NCBI GenBank assembly: GCA_963575745.1 | Contig: CAUYUJ010017837.1 | Coordinates: 247,001-311,000 of the forward strand | DNA length: 64,000 nucleotides | Direction: 5' to 3' | Source of the DNA: Prorocentrum cordatum | Lineage: Eukaryota; Sar; Dinophyceae; Prorocentrales; Prorocentraceae | Shown here: positions 21,080-32,300 of the stretch, piece after piece | How positions within the stretch are numbered: the first letter of the stretch is position 1 | Layout: every line of letters starts with the position of its first letter | The notes under the pieces: model-generated | Seen by the model: the letters and a program-made list of their open reading frames with translations, nothing else | What the model was told of the DNA's origin: nothing | Databases searched by the model: none | Program-made: the position numbers and the translations under genes

Positions 21080-21402
21080 GATCACAGAGGAAGACGTCAC
21101 CATATATATGTATACATCTACATTTACATATATAGATGTATATCAATGTACATCCAAGCTTTCCTCTATCTACCTGTCCTTTGTATCTTTGTATATATAT
21201 ACATATATGTCGATTTGTAATTGTGTCTTTCCACCGACCATCGTGACAACCATCGTGACAACCATCGGGACAACCATCGGGACAACCATCGGGACAACAT
21301 TTATCTACGCATCTATCCATCAACCATCGGCACAAGCATCGGGACAACCATCGGGACAATCAACGGGACAACCATCGGGACAACCATCGGGACAGCCGCT
21401 GG
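21080..21402. repeat. AT-rich (ATATAC) stretch followed by 12-bp ACAACCATCGGG repeat
   Basis: 21090-21215 is ATATATGTATACATC-like. 21236-21402 is CATCGGGACAAC repeated with variants (first TGAC, later GGGAC). The frame over it (S-G-Q-P repeats) extends to 21812 but looks like repeat plus GC-rich open sequence, not a gene. Confidence 0.85.
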
Positions 21403-21942
21403 GGCACCCGGGGGCCACGCCCGGCACTCGGGGGTCGGCCCTTCTGGCAATATATGGCCTCCTGTATGGGTGGAACTCGCGCAGCTTCGCCTCGCACGCA
21501 CGCACGACACGAACCGAAGCCAAAACCGATTTCCCAGTTGGGGTCACTTCCGTTTCAACCCCCCAACCTCCGATTTCAATCCATAAGCGATCCTCGGTCG
21601 GGAAAGGGTTTGGTTTCCAGTTGTGCATTGGGTTCCAATCCCCAACCGATCCTCGTTCAGTGACGGTGTTTGTGGCCACGTTGGTGGAGGTTTGGAAGCC
21701 CGCCCGCATAGCCGCCCAGTCCAACGTGGGGAAGGGGAGCGGCGGCGGGAAAACAACATGGCAGAGGTGCCCGGCAATTGGAAGTTTTGCCGTGACGCGG
21801 TGTTCGTCCTGAGCCCCAGGGCTCTCTGAGAGTTCCCAGAAATATCCGCGACCGATTGACAGTCCCGTGGGGCCGCCTTCGAGAGGGATGAGATAGAAAA
21901 GGAAGGCAACGAGGTCGATGATAAGCATGGGAAGATTGGTGA
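21403..21942. other. no supported gene
   Basis: Overlapping ORFs on both strands. A repeated word (CGATCCTCGTTC / CGATCCTCGGTC) and GGTTTCCAGTTG-type words suggest diverged tandem structure at 21530-21660. Confidence 0.4.
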
Positions 21943-22215
21943 GGGGGAGAGGGGGAGGAGGAGGAGGAGGAGGAGGTGGAGGAGGTGGAGGAGGAGGAGG
22001 AGGTGGAGGAGACAGAGGAGGAGGAGAAAGAGGAAAAAGAAAGAGGGGAAAAAGGAGAAAGAGCATAAAGAGGAGAAAGAGGAGAGAGGAGAAAGAGGAG
22101 AGAGAGGAGAACGAACAGAAAAAGGAGAAAGAAGACAAAGAGGACAAAGAGAAAAAAGAGTACGAGGAGGATGGAGAGACTGTGGATAACGATTCGAAGG
22201 AGGAGGAGGAGAAGG
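21943..22215. repeat. purine-rich (GGA)n / (GAGAAAGAG)n tract
   Basis: Almost pure purine on the plus strand for about 270 bases; could form triplex-type DNA. Poly-Gly, poly-Pro and Lys/Glu-rich ORFs across it are artefacts. Confidence 0.95.
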
Positions 22216-23388
22216 AACCGGAAGCTGCTTCTCGTGCCTCCTATCCTCTTTCTTTTTACCCTGCCTCTTGTGAGCCCATCTTCCCCTATAGCATGTTGAG
22301 GAGATTTGGTGTGGGGCATGAGGCCCCGAGTGGTACCAAAACTTCGTTGGCAGGTGTTTTGCCAGCGTTCATAACTTGCTGTGGCCGATCAGGTATTGAA
22401 CTTTGTGCTTGTCGATCTTGCAAAGAGACAGTTGTCCTTATGGTTGGTGATTGTTGTTCTTGACAGCAGACGGTGGGACGCCCAGGCGCCTAGGCGTCAT
22501 TGCCAGCTCTTCACTAGACACCAAGGGGCACATTTGAAATACCGAAAAGGATGATAGGAGCACATGCGAGAACACTGGAGGATTACGACCACTCGCGCGC
22601 ACATGCACCGTACATCACGCCCACCAGGAAAGTCCAGGTTGAGTTGTTTTCGCAGTCCCCATCAGCTTTTCCGGCCTCCCGCTCATTATTATCATCGTGA
22701 TTTCTTTTCGCTTCCTTCCCAGAGCCATTCTTCCATGGCACCGTTTCTCCCTTGTAAATTCCTCATCCCAGGTGTTGTCCTCCTGGTTTCCTTTCTCTGT
22801 CTCATCGTTGGGTCATCCTTATGGCATGGGTGAACAGGCAGTGCGGTAGTTTCACCAAGACAGCCAGATGTCTTCTTCGATCTGATGTTGTTTGTGGCTC
22901 AGTGGAAAGAAGGAGGGGGGGGAGGCGGAGCAGCAAAAGGACCAGTTGACAGAGCATGATTGTGTCATTTGACGCTCACCTGCGCTGCGTCTTGCGAGGA
23001 TGCACAGAAGCGATTGACTCTCGGCGAGAAGTGTTTTGAGACGCCCGAGAATGGCAGTGAACGGCGGCGGGCTGGGAAGGGGGGTCGGTTAATCGTTGTT
23101 GTTCTTGTTGTTTCTCTTTCGTATTCCCGCCCTTGTGGCAATATGCACATGTTATCCCTGACGTTTCTCTATGCTCAAGACGGTGTCAAGATCTGCCCGT
23201 GCCCAGCTTCGTTGCTCGTGTGTTCGTAACTGTTTTCGTATTTCCATATTCGTTCAACGCAATTACAGTTCGACGCGCCAGCAGGGCTATGAGGGAGCGT
23301 TTTTCCCCAATCAGAGCTTGCCTCTGTGGGGGTCCTACCGTTTTCATATGGTTAGGTGAGTTATGGCGCCGATTTCCGCGGCACGCTC
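22216..23388. other. no supported gene
   Basis: Short unrelated ORFs only and no tandem repeat. A short ORF at 22960-23229 has a hydrophobic segment but no other sign of being a gene. Confidence 0.4.
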
Positions 23389-23772
23389 GGGTGCCCGGGT
23401 GCTCGGGTGCCCGGATGCCCGGGTGCCCCGGTGCCCGGGTGCCCGGGTGCCCAGGTGCCCAGGTGCCTGGGTGCCCGGGTGCCTGGGTTCCCGGTAGCCC
23501 TATAGCCCTGTAGCCCTATAGCTTTATAGCCTTATAGCCCTATAGCCCTATAGCCTTATAGCCCTATAGTCCTCATAGCCCACTAGCCCACTAGCCCAAT
23601 AGCCCTATAGTTTTATAGCCTTATAGCCCTATAGCCATATAGCCCTATAGCCCTGCAGTACCATAGGCCTATAGCCCTATACCCCTACAGCCATATCGCC
23701 CTGTAGCCCTATAGCCCAATAGCCTGCTAGCCCTATAGCCCCATAGCCCTATAGCCCCATTGCCCTATAGCC
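23389..23772. repeat. composite array: (GGTGCCCG)n then (CCCTATAG)n
   Basis: 23389-23492 is GGTGCCCG octamers; 23494-23772 is CCCTATAG octamers with variants (CCTTATAG, CCCACTAG). The same pair occurs inverted at 46378-46740. Confidence 0.95.
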
Positions 23773-24284
23773 CTAAACAGATTTTGATTGGGTTTGTCTC
23801 CAGTATCATTCGTCAGTCATTGGGATACTCATCCCTTAACTATTTGTATCATGCCGTGGATCGACTATGCGAAAGTCTGCCTGGCATGACGCCGTGATTT
23901 GATACCTGAGCTCAGACAGCAGTTCTTGGCCACTGGATTTGCAGTAGCCCTACCATATTGAATGTGCATAATGACAATGGAAGTTATCGTCTTCAACCTG
24001 CATTACTCGGGAAGTGGCATGGCGGATGCTCAAGGCCGCACCTCCAGCTCGCCGACATGAGTTTCAAGTATCTACCATGCCACACGGACGGTATCAATAC
24101 CCTCAAACGCAATTGGGCCCGCTCATCAGCAAGACGGAAGACCGCGAGCTGCAGCCTGATTGCGTCAATGAAGGCGGCATTTGGCACCAAGAGCGCCACG
24201 CACCTCAACCGAATGGAAATCACGACTAGGAGATTCATCTTGCTTCGCGGGGTGCACGTCCAAACCACGTACAGCCCGGTCGTT
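23773..24284. other. no supported gene
   Basis: An ORF at 23958-24413 runs into the minisatellite and shows no known motif. Confidence 0.4.
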
Positions 24285-24770
24285 ATGAGGCCTCATAGGA
24301 GCCTCTTGGGAGCATCTAGAGGGCCTCTCATGGGCCTCGTGGGGGCCTCTCGGGGCGTCTTGGGGGCGTCTTGGGCCGTCTTGGGGCTCTCTTGCGCCGT
24401 CGGGCCGTCTTGAAGCATCTTGAGCTTTTTTGAGGCCCTTTTGGACCATTAGGAGGCCGAAGAAACCAAAATCATAGATGTCCTTCGTTGTTTCAGGTTG
24501 CACGCATCGATGGAGCCCTCTTGGGGGCTTCTTGGAAGCTCCTTTTAGGTGCCTCTTGGGGCCTTTTGGGGGCCTCTTTGGGGCCTTTTGGGCGCGTCTT
24601 GGATAGCCTTGAAGCGCTCCTGCGCCGTCCGGAGCCTGCGGTCGAGGTCTTGGAGGCTTGTTGGTGCCGCTTTGGTGCTCTCTTGGGGCCATGTTGGTGC
24701 CAGTTTGGTGCTCTCTTTGGTGCTCTCTTGTTGGTGCCTCGGGGGTGGACAGAACCCCCAACAGCGACAC
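24285..24770 (-). repeat. 12-bp G/T-rich minisatellite element (minus orientation) with A/T-rich core
   Basis: CCTCTTGGGGGC-like 11-12 bp units on both sides of an A/T-richer core at about 24425-24495 (AAGAAACCAAAATCATAG). Member of the family described at 37259. Confidence 0.8.
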
Positions 24771-24883
24771 GTCGATTAGTGTATTCTCCGTTTTCGGTTC
24801 CCGAGGGGGCGCCGTGGCCGTCATTTTCCAGGCTTGCGCCCGCCAGGTTTGGGCCTCAGGTCGTTTTCACTAAACCACGTTTT

Positions 24884-25020
24884 ACGGAGGAGGAGGAGGA
24901 GGAGGAGGAGGAGGAGGAGGATGGGGGAGGAGGAGGATGGGGGAGGAGGAGGAGGAGGAGGAGGAGGAGGAGGGAGGAGAGGACGAGGAGGAGGAGGAGG
25001 AGGAGGAGGAGGAGGATGTA
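24884..25020. repeat. (GGA)n microsatellite
   Basis: About 135 bases of GGA with few interruptions. Confidence 0.97.
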
Positions 25021-26016
25021 AAGGGGGGTCTGTCCATCCCCGAGTGCCACTCACGCTGAGCGGCGCTCCGGCGCCACACCCGCATCACCCTTGACGGTGC
25101 CCACGCGCGGGAGTGTCTGCCTGTCCGTCTTGGGGCAATGTTGGGCCGTCTTGACGGGTCTCTTGGACCATTTCGGGGGGCCTGTTCTTGGACCATTTCT
25201 TGGACCATATGGAGCCCATACCCCCCCCCAACCCGAAATTCGGGTCTTCGGGTTGGGTTGGGGTGGTCTGGTAGGTAGTCAGTTCTGGGCATTCTCGGGA
25301 CCCTCTGCGCCATCTGGGGTCCCCCCTGTGCCGCAAGGGGTTCGTTTCGAATGCTGCTTGGGCCGCGATGGGCGGCCGAAGCTTCGAAACTGCGAGAACG
25401 CCGAAATCGGTCAAAACCTGACAGTCATGGCATCTGGAGGCGCTCTTGGGGGTATGGCTGGGGCCCTCTTTTTGAGGCCCTCTTGGGGCCATCTTGGGCC
25501 GTCCGGAGGCCGTCGTCGGTCGTCTTGAAGCCACCTTGAGCCGTCGGGATTCCCCTGTGGACTACAAGAGGCCCACAAGGCCAACATCGCGTATTTCCAA
25601 TAGGTTGTTTGTAGGTTGTTTTATTTCGCGCGAATGGGTCGGCGACTCGGCGGGGTGTCTGGGGGGGATTAAGGGTAGCTGCTTTGTAATGAATAAGGTG
25701 GATTCTCGGGCTTGCGCCACACTCCCGACCCCTTGGGGAACTGGCAGTTGTTGCGTGGTGCTCCTGCGGGCCTCTTGTGCGCCTTTTGGGGGGTTCTTGG
25801 GGCTTCATGGGGGCCTCTTGGGAGCCGTTTCGGGGCCTCTTGGGCTGACATTCTCAGTGTTCGCCGTGCACGCATGAGGAATGGGGCGAGAACCCGCGTA
25901 CACAGACAGAGGGCATCTGTCGAAACACCCGACGGATGATTATCGAAGACGCCTACGGCGAATCACCGCCGCCCCCTGCCTTTGTGGAAGCGCCTATGTG
26001 GCTGACAGCTGGGCTA
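25021..26016. other. diverged 12-bp minisatellite pieces, no gene
   Basis: Fragments of the CTTGGGGCC family at 25120-25200, 25435-25545 and 25745-25850. A small palindrome ACCCGAA-A-TTCGGGT lies near 25231. Confidence 0.5.
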
Positions 26017-26202
26017 GAGCCTGGCCAAGCTAGCGGGCCAGTTGTTCCCCGAGTCGGTTTGGAGAGCCTTCGGGGATCGCGTGGGGGAGCAAGAGGTTTG
26101 AAAGCGCTCATGTGTCCGAGCGTTGTGGCAAGAGCTCTGCCAAGCTGTCGGACCAGGTGTTCCCCCAACCGTCGTGGAAACCCTTCGGGGAACACTTCTG
26201 GG
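26017..26202 (+). repeat. two copies of a hairpin-forming repeat (26017-26080, 26132-26202)
   Basis: Shared layout: GAGCYNNNCCAAGC, then GGNCCAGNTGTTCCCC, a loop of about 25 bases, then CCTTCGGGGAACA. The TGTTCCCC and GGGGAACA arms pair. In the first copy the right arm is degraded. A third copy is at 34607-34680. Confidence 0.7.
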
Positions 26203-26249
26203 AAGATGGCGGGGAAGATCAGGAGGAGGAGGAGGAGGAGGAGGAGAAG

Positions 26250-26985
26250 GACAGTGGTGGGACAGTAGTACAGTGGGGAGAGTGGTGGGGACAGTGGGGT
26301 CAGTGGGACCGTGGTGGGGACAGTGGGGACGGTGGGACAGCACAGTGGGACAGCGGCGGGGATAGTGGGACAGTGGTGGGTACAGTGGGGACAGTGGGAC
26401 AGTGGTGGGGACCGTGGGGAAAGTGGGGAGAGTGGGACCGTGGTGGGACAATGGTGGGGAGAGTGGGGACAGTGAGACACTGGTGGGGGCACTGGTGGGG
26501 ACAGCGGGGACTGGTGGGAACAGTGGGGACAGTGGGACAGTGGTGGGGACTTTGGGACAGTGGTGGGGACGGTGGTGGTGGGGACAGTGGTGTGGGGACA
26601 ATGGGAATGTGGTGGGGACAATGGTGGTGGGGACCGTGGTGAGGGCGGTGGCGAGGACGGTGGTGGGACAATGGGGCAGAGGTATAGTGGGGACAGTGGT
26701 AGGGACAGTTGGGACAGTGGTGGGAACAGTGGGACAGCTCAGTGGGACAGCGGCGAGGACTGGGACAGTGCGACAGTGGGGACAGTGGGACAGTGGTTGG
26801 GGCCGTGGGGAAAGTGGGGAGAGTGGGACTGTGGTGGGAACAGTGGTGGGACAGTGGGGACACTGCGACAGTGGTGGGGGCACTGGTGGGGACAGTGGGG
26901 ACGGAACACTGGGGACAGTGGTGGTGAGGACAGTGGTGCTGGGGACAGCAGTGGGGGATGTGGTGCGGACGGTGGTAGGGACCCG
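26250..26985. repeat. (GGGACAGT)n minisatellite, about 730 bp
   Basis: Octamer GGGACAGT with GGTGGGGACAGT and GGGGAAAGT variants. Long Gly/Thr- or Pro/Ser-rich ORFs across it are artefacts. Confidence 0.95.
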
Positions 26986-27021
26986 GGAGTCGTTTGCCGG
27001 CGGTGAGCGTGGGGAGGGGGA

Positions 27022-27330
27022 GGGGTTCGAACCAGTAGCGACCCCCTCCGGTTTTCTGGCGGGGGGGGGGTTCGAACCGGTGGTGACCCCCTCCCGGTTT
27101 TCTGGGGGGTGGGTTCGAACCGGTAGTGACCCCCCCTGGTTTTCCGGAGGGGGGTGGGGGGGGGTTCGAACCGGTAGTAACCCCCCCCTTCCCCCGGTTT
27201 TCCAGAAAAGGGGGGGGGGAGGGGGTGTTCGAACCGGTAGTGACCCCCCCTCCCAGTTTTCCGGAGGGCGGGGGGGGTTCGAACCTGTAGTGACCCCCCC
27301 CCCGGTTTTCCGGAGGGGAGGGGGGGTTAG
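27022..27330. repeat. 45-65 bp tandem repeat carrying GGTTCGAACC
   Basis: Six units, each GGTTCGAACCGGTAGTGACC, a C run, GGTTTTCCGGAGGGG and a G run. Unit length varies with the homopolymers. The G and C runs can pair. Confidence 0.9.
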
Positions 27331-27639
27331 GGGGGAGGGTGTACCAGGGGGAAGGGAGGTGGGGGGGTCCAACAGGAGGGGATTTTCGGAGGGGGGGGAC
27401 CCCTGGTTACGGAGGAAGAGAGGGGGAATTCTTCACGCTTCGCGTATCCCCACCAGCCCATCTCAAAACAGCAACTCTTGCGAAGCATGCCGACAGTCGT
27501 GTTTTTCAGGCGTGTTTCCGCCTGCCCCCGCATATCTCCCCGGTTCCTCCTTCCTCCCGCCTCCTTGTACATCCTCCTTGTGGTGGGAGCGGGAGAAGGA
27601 CGAGGCAGAGGAGGAGGGAGAGAAAGCGCTCCTCGTGGT
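27331..27639. other. no supported gene
   Basis: G-rich start, then ordinary sequence with no convincing ORF. Confidence 0.4.
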
Positions 27640-27985
27640 TTGAGTCGTTTGGGGTTTCTCGTCCTGGTGTGAGTCGTTCGGGCCCTTCTTCCTGGTGTGA
27701 GTCGTTCGGGCTCTTCGTGGTGTGAGTCGTTCGGGCTCTTCGTCCTGGTGTGAGTCGTTCGGGCTTCTCGTGGTGTGAGTTGTTCGGGCCCCTCGTCCTG
27801 GTGTGAGTCGTTCGGGCCCCTCCTCCTGGTGTGACTCGTTCGGGCTCCTCGTGGTGTGAGTCGTTCGGGGCCCTCGTCGTGGTGTGAGTCGTTCGGGCTC
27901 CTCGTGGTGTGAGTCGTTCGGGCGCCTCGTCCTGGTGTGAGTCGTTCGGGCCCCTCCTTCTGGTGTGAGTCGTTCGGGCTCTTGG
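27640..27985. repeat. about 25-bp tandem repeat with TGTGAGTCGTTCGGGC
   Basis: Copies of TGTGAGTCGTTCGGGC joined by CTCCTCGTGG or CCCTCGTCCTGG, about 12 units. The same array occurs inside the intron of the helicase gene at 61185-61470. Confidence 0.95.
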
Positions 27986-28226
27986 GAGCCTAAACGAGCC
28001 TCTTGGGAGCCTCTTGGAGGCCTTTTGGGGCGTCTTGGGGGCCTTTTGGCGGCCCCAGGGGCTTCTAGGAGCGTCTTGGGTGCCTTGGATGAGCGTCTTC
28101 AGGCCTCTTGGGAGCCTCTTGGAGGCCGTTTGGGGCGTCTTGGGGGCCTCTTGGCGGCCCCAGGGGCTTCCAGGGGGAGCCTCTTGGGGCCTCTTGGGGG
28201 CCTCTTGGGGGCATCTTGGGGGCCTC
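27978..28226 (-). repeat. 12-bp G/T-rich minisatellite upstream of LINE
   Basis: CCTCTTGGGGGC-type units with a near-duplicate: GGCGGCCCCAGGGGCTTC appears at about 28047 and 28155. It ends exactly where the spliced-leader relic begins. Confidence 0.85.
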
Positions 28227-28247
28227 CCGTAGCCATGTTGGCTCAAG
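28227..28247 (+). other. DinoSL (spliced leader) relic, 1 mismatch
   Basis: Matches the conserved 21-nt 3' part of the dinoflagellate spliced leader except T to G at its eleventh base. It reads CCGTAGCCATG followed by TTGGCTCAAG. Its place 95 bases before the LINE ORF1 start implies that a trans-spliced transcript was reverse-transcribed. Confidence 0.85.
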
Positions 28248-28342
28248 ATGACTATCACTTGGGGCTTCCGCCCTGGTGGTCAAAAGGATACCGCTAAACC
28301 GCGGCAGGCAGATCGGTTTATCGTTCGGCAGACGGGCGCACG

Positions 28343-29308
28343 ATGTCGGCTGGGGGCCGGCCGCGCTCGTACAACGGCTACTGGTCTTGCAGCTGTGGGA
28401 CGGCGGACAACTACGCGACGCGCAAGAAGTGTCGGGGGTGTGGGACCCTTGGACCGCGCAAAGAACTTACGTACAAGGACGTGCTGCAGGGCCCGACAAA
28501 GCGGGAGGCGGCGCTCCAGAAGCAGGTGGACTTCATGCGGGCAGAGCTGCAGGGCCTCAAGAAGCAGCAGCACGCCACGCAGGAGGATGACGACGAGAAG
28601 CCTGTGGACTTGGATAAGCTCTTCAGGTGGGCCCAGTCTTGCAAGACCGAGTGGGGAAACCAGTCGGTCGAGTACCAGCAGGCTCAGGAGCGCTACATGC
28701 GCGCCAAGGATGCCAAGCGAAGCACGAAGCCGCACTCGGTCCAGCTCGCATTGGCACGGGTGGCCAGAGAGAAGCTGGAGAAGGAGGAGGCGGCAATCAT
28801 CGACGAGGCCAAGCGGCACCAGAAGGCCATGCAGGAGGCACAGGAGAAGCTCACCAAGAAGAGGGAGCAGCTTGAAGTCGCAAGGGCCAAGGAGTCGGAG
28901 CTTAAGGTCCAGGGCGTCTCCGTCAAAGGCAAGGGCTTCCTCACGGCCATGCAGAAGCAGTACGAGGGTGCTGTCGAAGGCAGCGGCATCAGCAAGGCGG
29001 AGTACGAGCAGCTGTTCGCAGCGCTCGGCAAGGTGCTGGACAACGTCAAGGAGGAGCCCAAGGACGACGAGGACGGCATGGACATTGAGGAGGCTTGCGG
29101 TGCTCCTGCTAGTGGCAACATTGGGGGCGCAGGTGCAGCCAGAGGAACGCAAGATGAACGCGAGCAGGGTCCGCAGCTGTCACCTGAAGAACAAGAGTGG
29201 CTACATGCAGGAGGGATACCCGCGGACGCCAGCGAAGCACAGCGAAAGCGGTGGATGGAGGTGTGCGCCAGCCTGGCGGAGCATAACAAGCGGGCCAAGC
29301 GATCCTAG
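28343..29308 (+). CDS. LINE ORF1: RanBP2-type zinc finger plus coiled coil, 321 aa
   Basis: ATG 28343 to TAG 29306-29308, unbroken. Residues about 12-33 (YWSCSCGTADNYATRKKCRG and the following C) match a RanBP2/NZF-type finger: W-x-C-x-C, an N-Y turn, then C-x2-C. Residues 50-210 are highly charged, with heptad-like Leu/Ala/Lys/Glu stretches suggesting a long coiled coil. The C-terminus is acidic, then Lys/Arg-rich (NKRAKRS). ORF1 proteins of LINEs bind element RNA and oligomerise; that role is inferred from position and layout. Overlaps ORF2 by about 155 bases in another frame. Confidence 0.75.
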   Translation: MSAGGRPRSYNGYWSCSCGTADNYATRKKCRGCGTLGPRKELTYKDVLQGPTKREAALQKQVDFMRAELQGLKKQQHATQEDDDEKPVDLDKLFRWAQSCKTEWGNQSVEYQQAQERYMRAKDAKRSTKPHSVQLALARVAREKLEKEEAAIIDEAKRHQKAMQEAQEKLTKKREQLEVARAKESELKVQGVSVKGKGFLTAMQKQYEGAVEGSGISKAEYEQLFAALGKVLDNVKEEPKDDEDGMDIEEACGAPASGNIGGAGAARGTQDEREQGPQLSPEEQEWLHAGGIPADASEAQRKRWMEVCASLAEHNKRAKRS

Positions 29309-32300
29309 CAGGCTGCGCAAGAACAAGCATGAGAGCCTCACCTTGTGGACTTTCAACGGTTCGGGGTGGGGCACCATCAAGGAGATGATCGAGGGCTCTG
29401 AAGGGGGCAAGCTGCAGTGCTACGCAGCGCAGGAGCATCGACTCAGGGACGACAGGATCGCTGTGGTGTCGCAGAGCATGAAGGTGCAGGGGTACCAGTT
29501 CGGCGGCGTAGCAGCGAACCAAACCATAGGACCAGGTGGAGAAGCAGGTGCCTCAGCGGGCGTTGCGGTGGTGGCGCCCAGGTGCATAGGAATGACCTCC
29601 CTGTACGGCAAGGAGAAGTGGGATCTGTCACCGCGCAACAGTCCAGGGAGAGCTGTAGCTGCGTGGTTATCGATCGGTAAGGGCATCATCTACGCGTCGG
29701 TCTACTTGTGGACGGCGGAGGGAATGACGTTCAGGAACACGGAGATCATCAACAAGGTGATTGGACAATTGGAGGCGATTGGGGTGCCGTGGGTCATCGG
29801 GGGCGATTCCCAGGTGACGCCCGAGAAGATGACGGAGGTAGAGAGCGTCAAGATGGCCAAGGCGCGAGTGGCGGCGTCAGGGGCCAGGTGCGGCACGTGC
29901 AGACATGCGCATGGTGCAAGCGAGATCAACTACTTCATCGTCTCGGGCAGCCTGGTCAGCCAGGTGATGGATGTCAGAGTGCAGGAGGAGTGGCCGTCGG
30001 CGCCCCACAAGCCAGTGGGGCTCACTCTCAGGCTAAAGGTGAAGGAGCGCTTGGTCAGGGTGCCGGAGAAGCCGAAGGCTTTGCCAGAGCTGGGCGCTGG
30101 GTGCACACCAGCGCCGCCTAGGTATCAGGACATCGCGAGCTTCGGGTACCAGGAGGAGGCCAACCAGGTGTGGAAGCAGTATATGCAGACATTGGAGCAG
30201 GAGGCCTTTGCAGTGCGAGGTCTAGCATGGGCGCCAGACCATCCTGCAGCAGGACGGGCGGAGGGGCCGACTTGGAGGGTCAAGCCGCTCAACTTCGGCG
30301 GTGCCAACGTGCCGCCAGCAGCCAGAGAAGCAGTGTGGTGGAGGTGCTTGGCAAAGACTTTGCAGACCTTGCATGGGGCATGCTCTAGGCTCAAGATGGC
30401 GAGAACAGGTGACATCCAGAGGCGACGGCAGCGGGAGGCAACTGCGCATGAGCACCAGTTCATCATCTCGCGCCAGCGGACGAAGCACCTAAACGTTGCG
30501 GAGCAGGGCAAGTGGCAGGCCAGGTGCGGGCTGCTGGCTGCTGGGTTACTCCGAGGAGCGTTACAAGAGGCGAAGTTGCAGCGCTGGGTGCAAGACAGCC
30601 AGGCCAAGATGAAGGAGTACGACCAGAAGCTCTTCAAGGAGAGGCGCGCACGGTGGGCAGACAGGTTGCAGGAGGCGGCAGCAGGTGCAGCGGGTGGCCT
30701 ACACAAGCTAAGCAAGGCTGCTACTGTATGGAGGCCACGCAGGGGAGATGCCATGGAGGGCTCGGCAGACCCCATCGAAGCGGCGGAGTACACCCCCAGG
30801 GAGTGGAAAGAGACCTGGAGGGTCGGCGAGCAGATCCAGGAGGAGGTAAGACGGTGGGAGTGCGAAGAGCGTGACAAGCTCGAGCCTTTCACGGGACAAG
30901 ACGTGGACAAGCTCAAGGAGGTAGCCCGCACCTTCAGAAATAATACGGGGGTAGGTGTCGACAGGTGGCATCCCTCCATGCTGCAGGGCGCTTCGGATAT
31001 AGCGTACGACAAGCTGTTGGACTTCTACATGGAGGTGGAACGGACCTTGTACTGGCCCATCCACATGGGCACAGTGCTGTTCTTCATGATCCCGAAGACC
31101 TTCACCACGGACAGGGTCATCGGTTTGCTGCCCACAGCCATCAGGGCGTGGGAAATTATGCGGGAGCCGTACATGGTCAAGTGGGCCACGCAGAACTACA
31201 GGAGCTGGGATTGCACGAGCTACGGCAAGGCGGCGGAGGATGCGGCCTGGGAGGTGTTGCTCAGCCACGAGATGGACGACGCGGAGGAGCAGAGCGAGGA
31301 GACGCAGGCTACGATCACGGCGGTGTTGGACTTGGTGAAGGCTTTCGAGAAGGTCAGCTTGCACGTATTGTGGGAAGCTGGCAAGCAGCTCAATTTCAAC
31401 ACGGGGGTGCTGGCTGTGGTGTGCTCATACTTCGCCATGACCAGGCGCCTCATTGTGGGTGACTCGGTGTCCAGCGAGACCCAGACGGTGGCCACCATCG
31501 TCGCGGGTAGCAAGTTCCCAGTGTGCTTCTTGAAGATGGTCATCCAGTCCACGTTGGACGGCCTGGTGGTGGAGAGGCCGAGGGCGCGATGGAGAATGTA
31601 GGTGGACGGCTTGCGCGTGCGGTTACGACAGCAGCACCAGTACATAATTACGGAGTTCGGAGGGACAACCGACAGTTGCTTCAGAGGCTTCGAGAAGATA
31701 GGCCTGACGTTCTCGGTGGGCAGCAAGGGTAAAGGCGCTGTAATGGCGGGCACTAAGTGGGCGCGAAAGGCCGTGACAGGGCCGATGCGTGCGCGAGGAC
31801 TGTCAGTGGTGAGGGCCTGCCCGTACTTGGGGGTTGACATCGTCACGCACGGTACGGCGGCGAAGGCCAAGAACGGCAAGAGGCATGCTATTATGACGGC
31901 CAGGAGTCGGAGGCTGCTCACCTTGAAGGGCGGGCGCAAGATGACCAGGGGCGTTGGCTTGGTGTTCAAGTGTGGTTTAAAGCGCTCGGTCTTGTACGGG
32001 TGTAAGTGTTTAGGCATGCCAGACCACCAGCTACGACAGCTACGACGTGAGACAGGACGATTACTACCAGGTGGTCGTGGAGCCCGAAGCCTCACCCTCC
32101 AGCTGGCGGTTGCGCGGGAGGAGCCAACGTACGAGGTCACCGAGGCGCCGATCGTAAGGTGGGCGCGAGCAGTGCGGCATAGCGCACAAGACGAGGATGG
32201 AGCAGGACAATGGGACAGCATGGGCACCATGTTGCAGCAGGCATGGAGACGGCAGCAGCAGGAGGTCGGCATGAAGCCAGCGTGGACCCGAGCGCGGGGG

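Noticed and set aside
21057-21812. Gene with S-G-Q-P repeats
   Set aside because: The repeat part is a 12-bp satellite and the rest has overlapping open frames on both strands.
27022-27330. tRNA genes suggested by repeated GGTTCGAACC
   Set aside because: No acceptor, D-arm or anticodon arm at the right spacing; the unit is a minisatellite.
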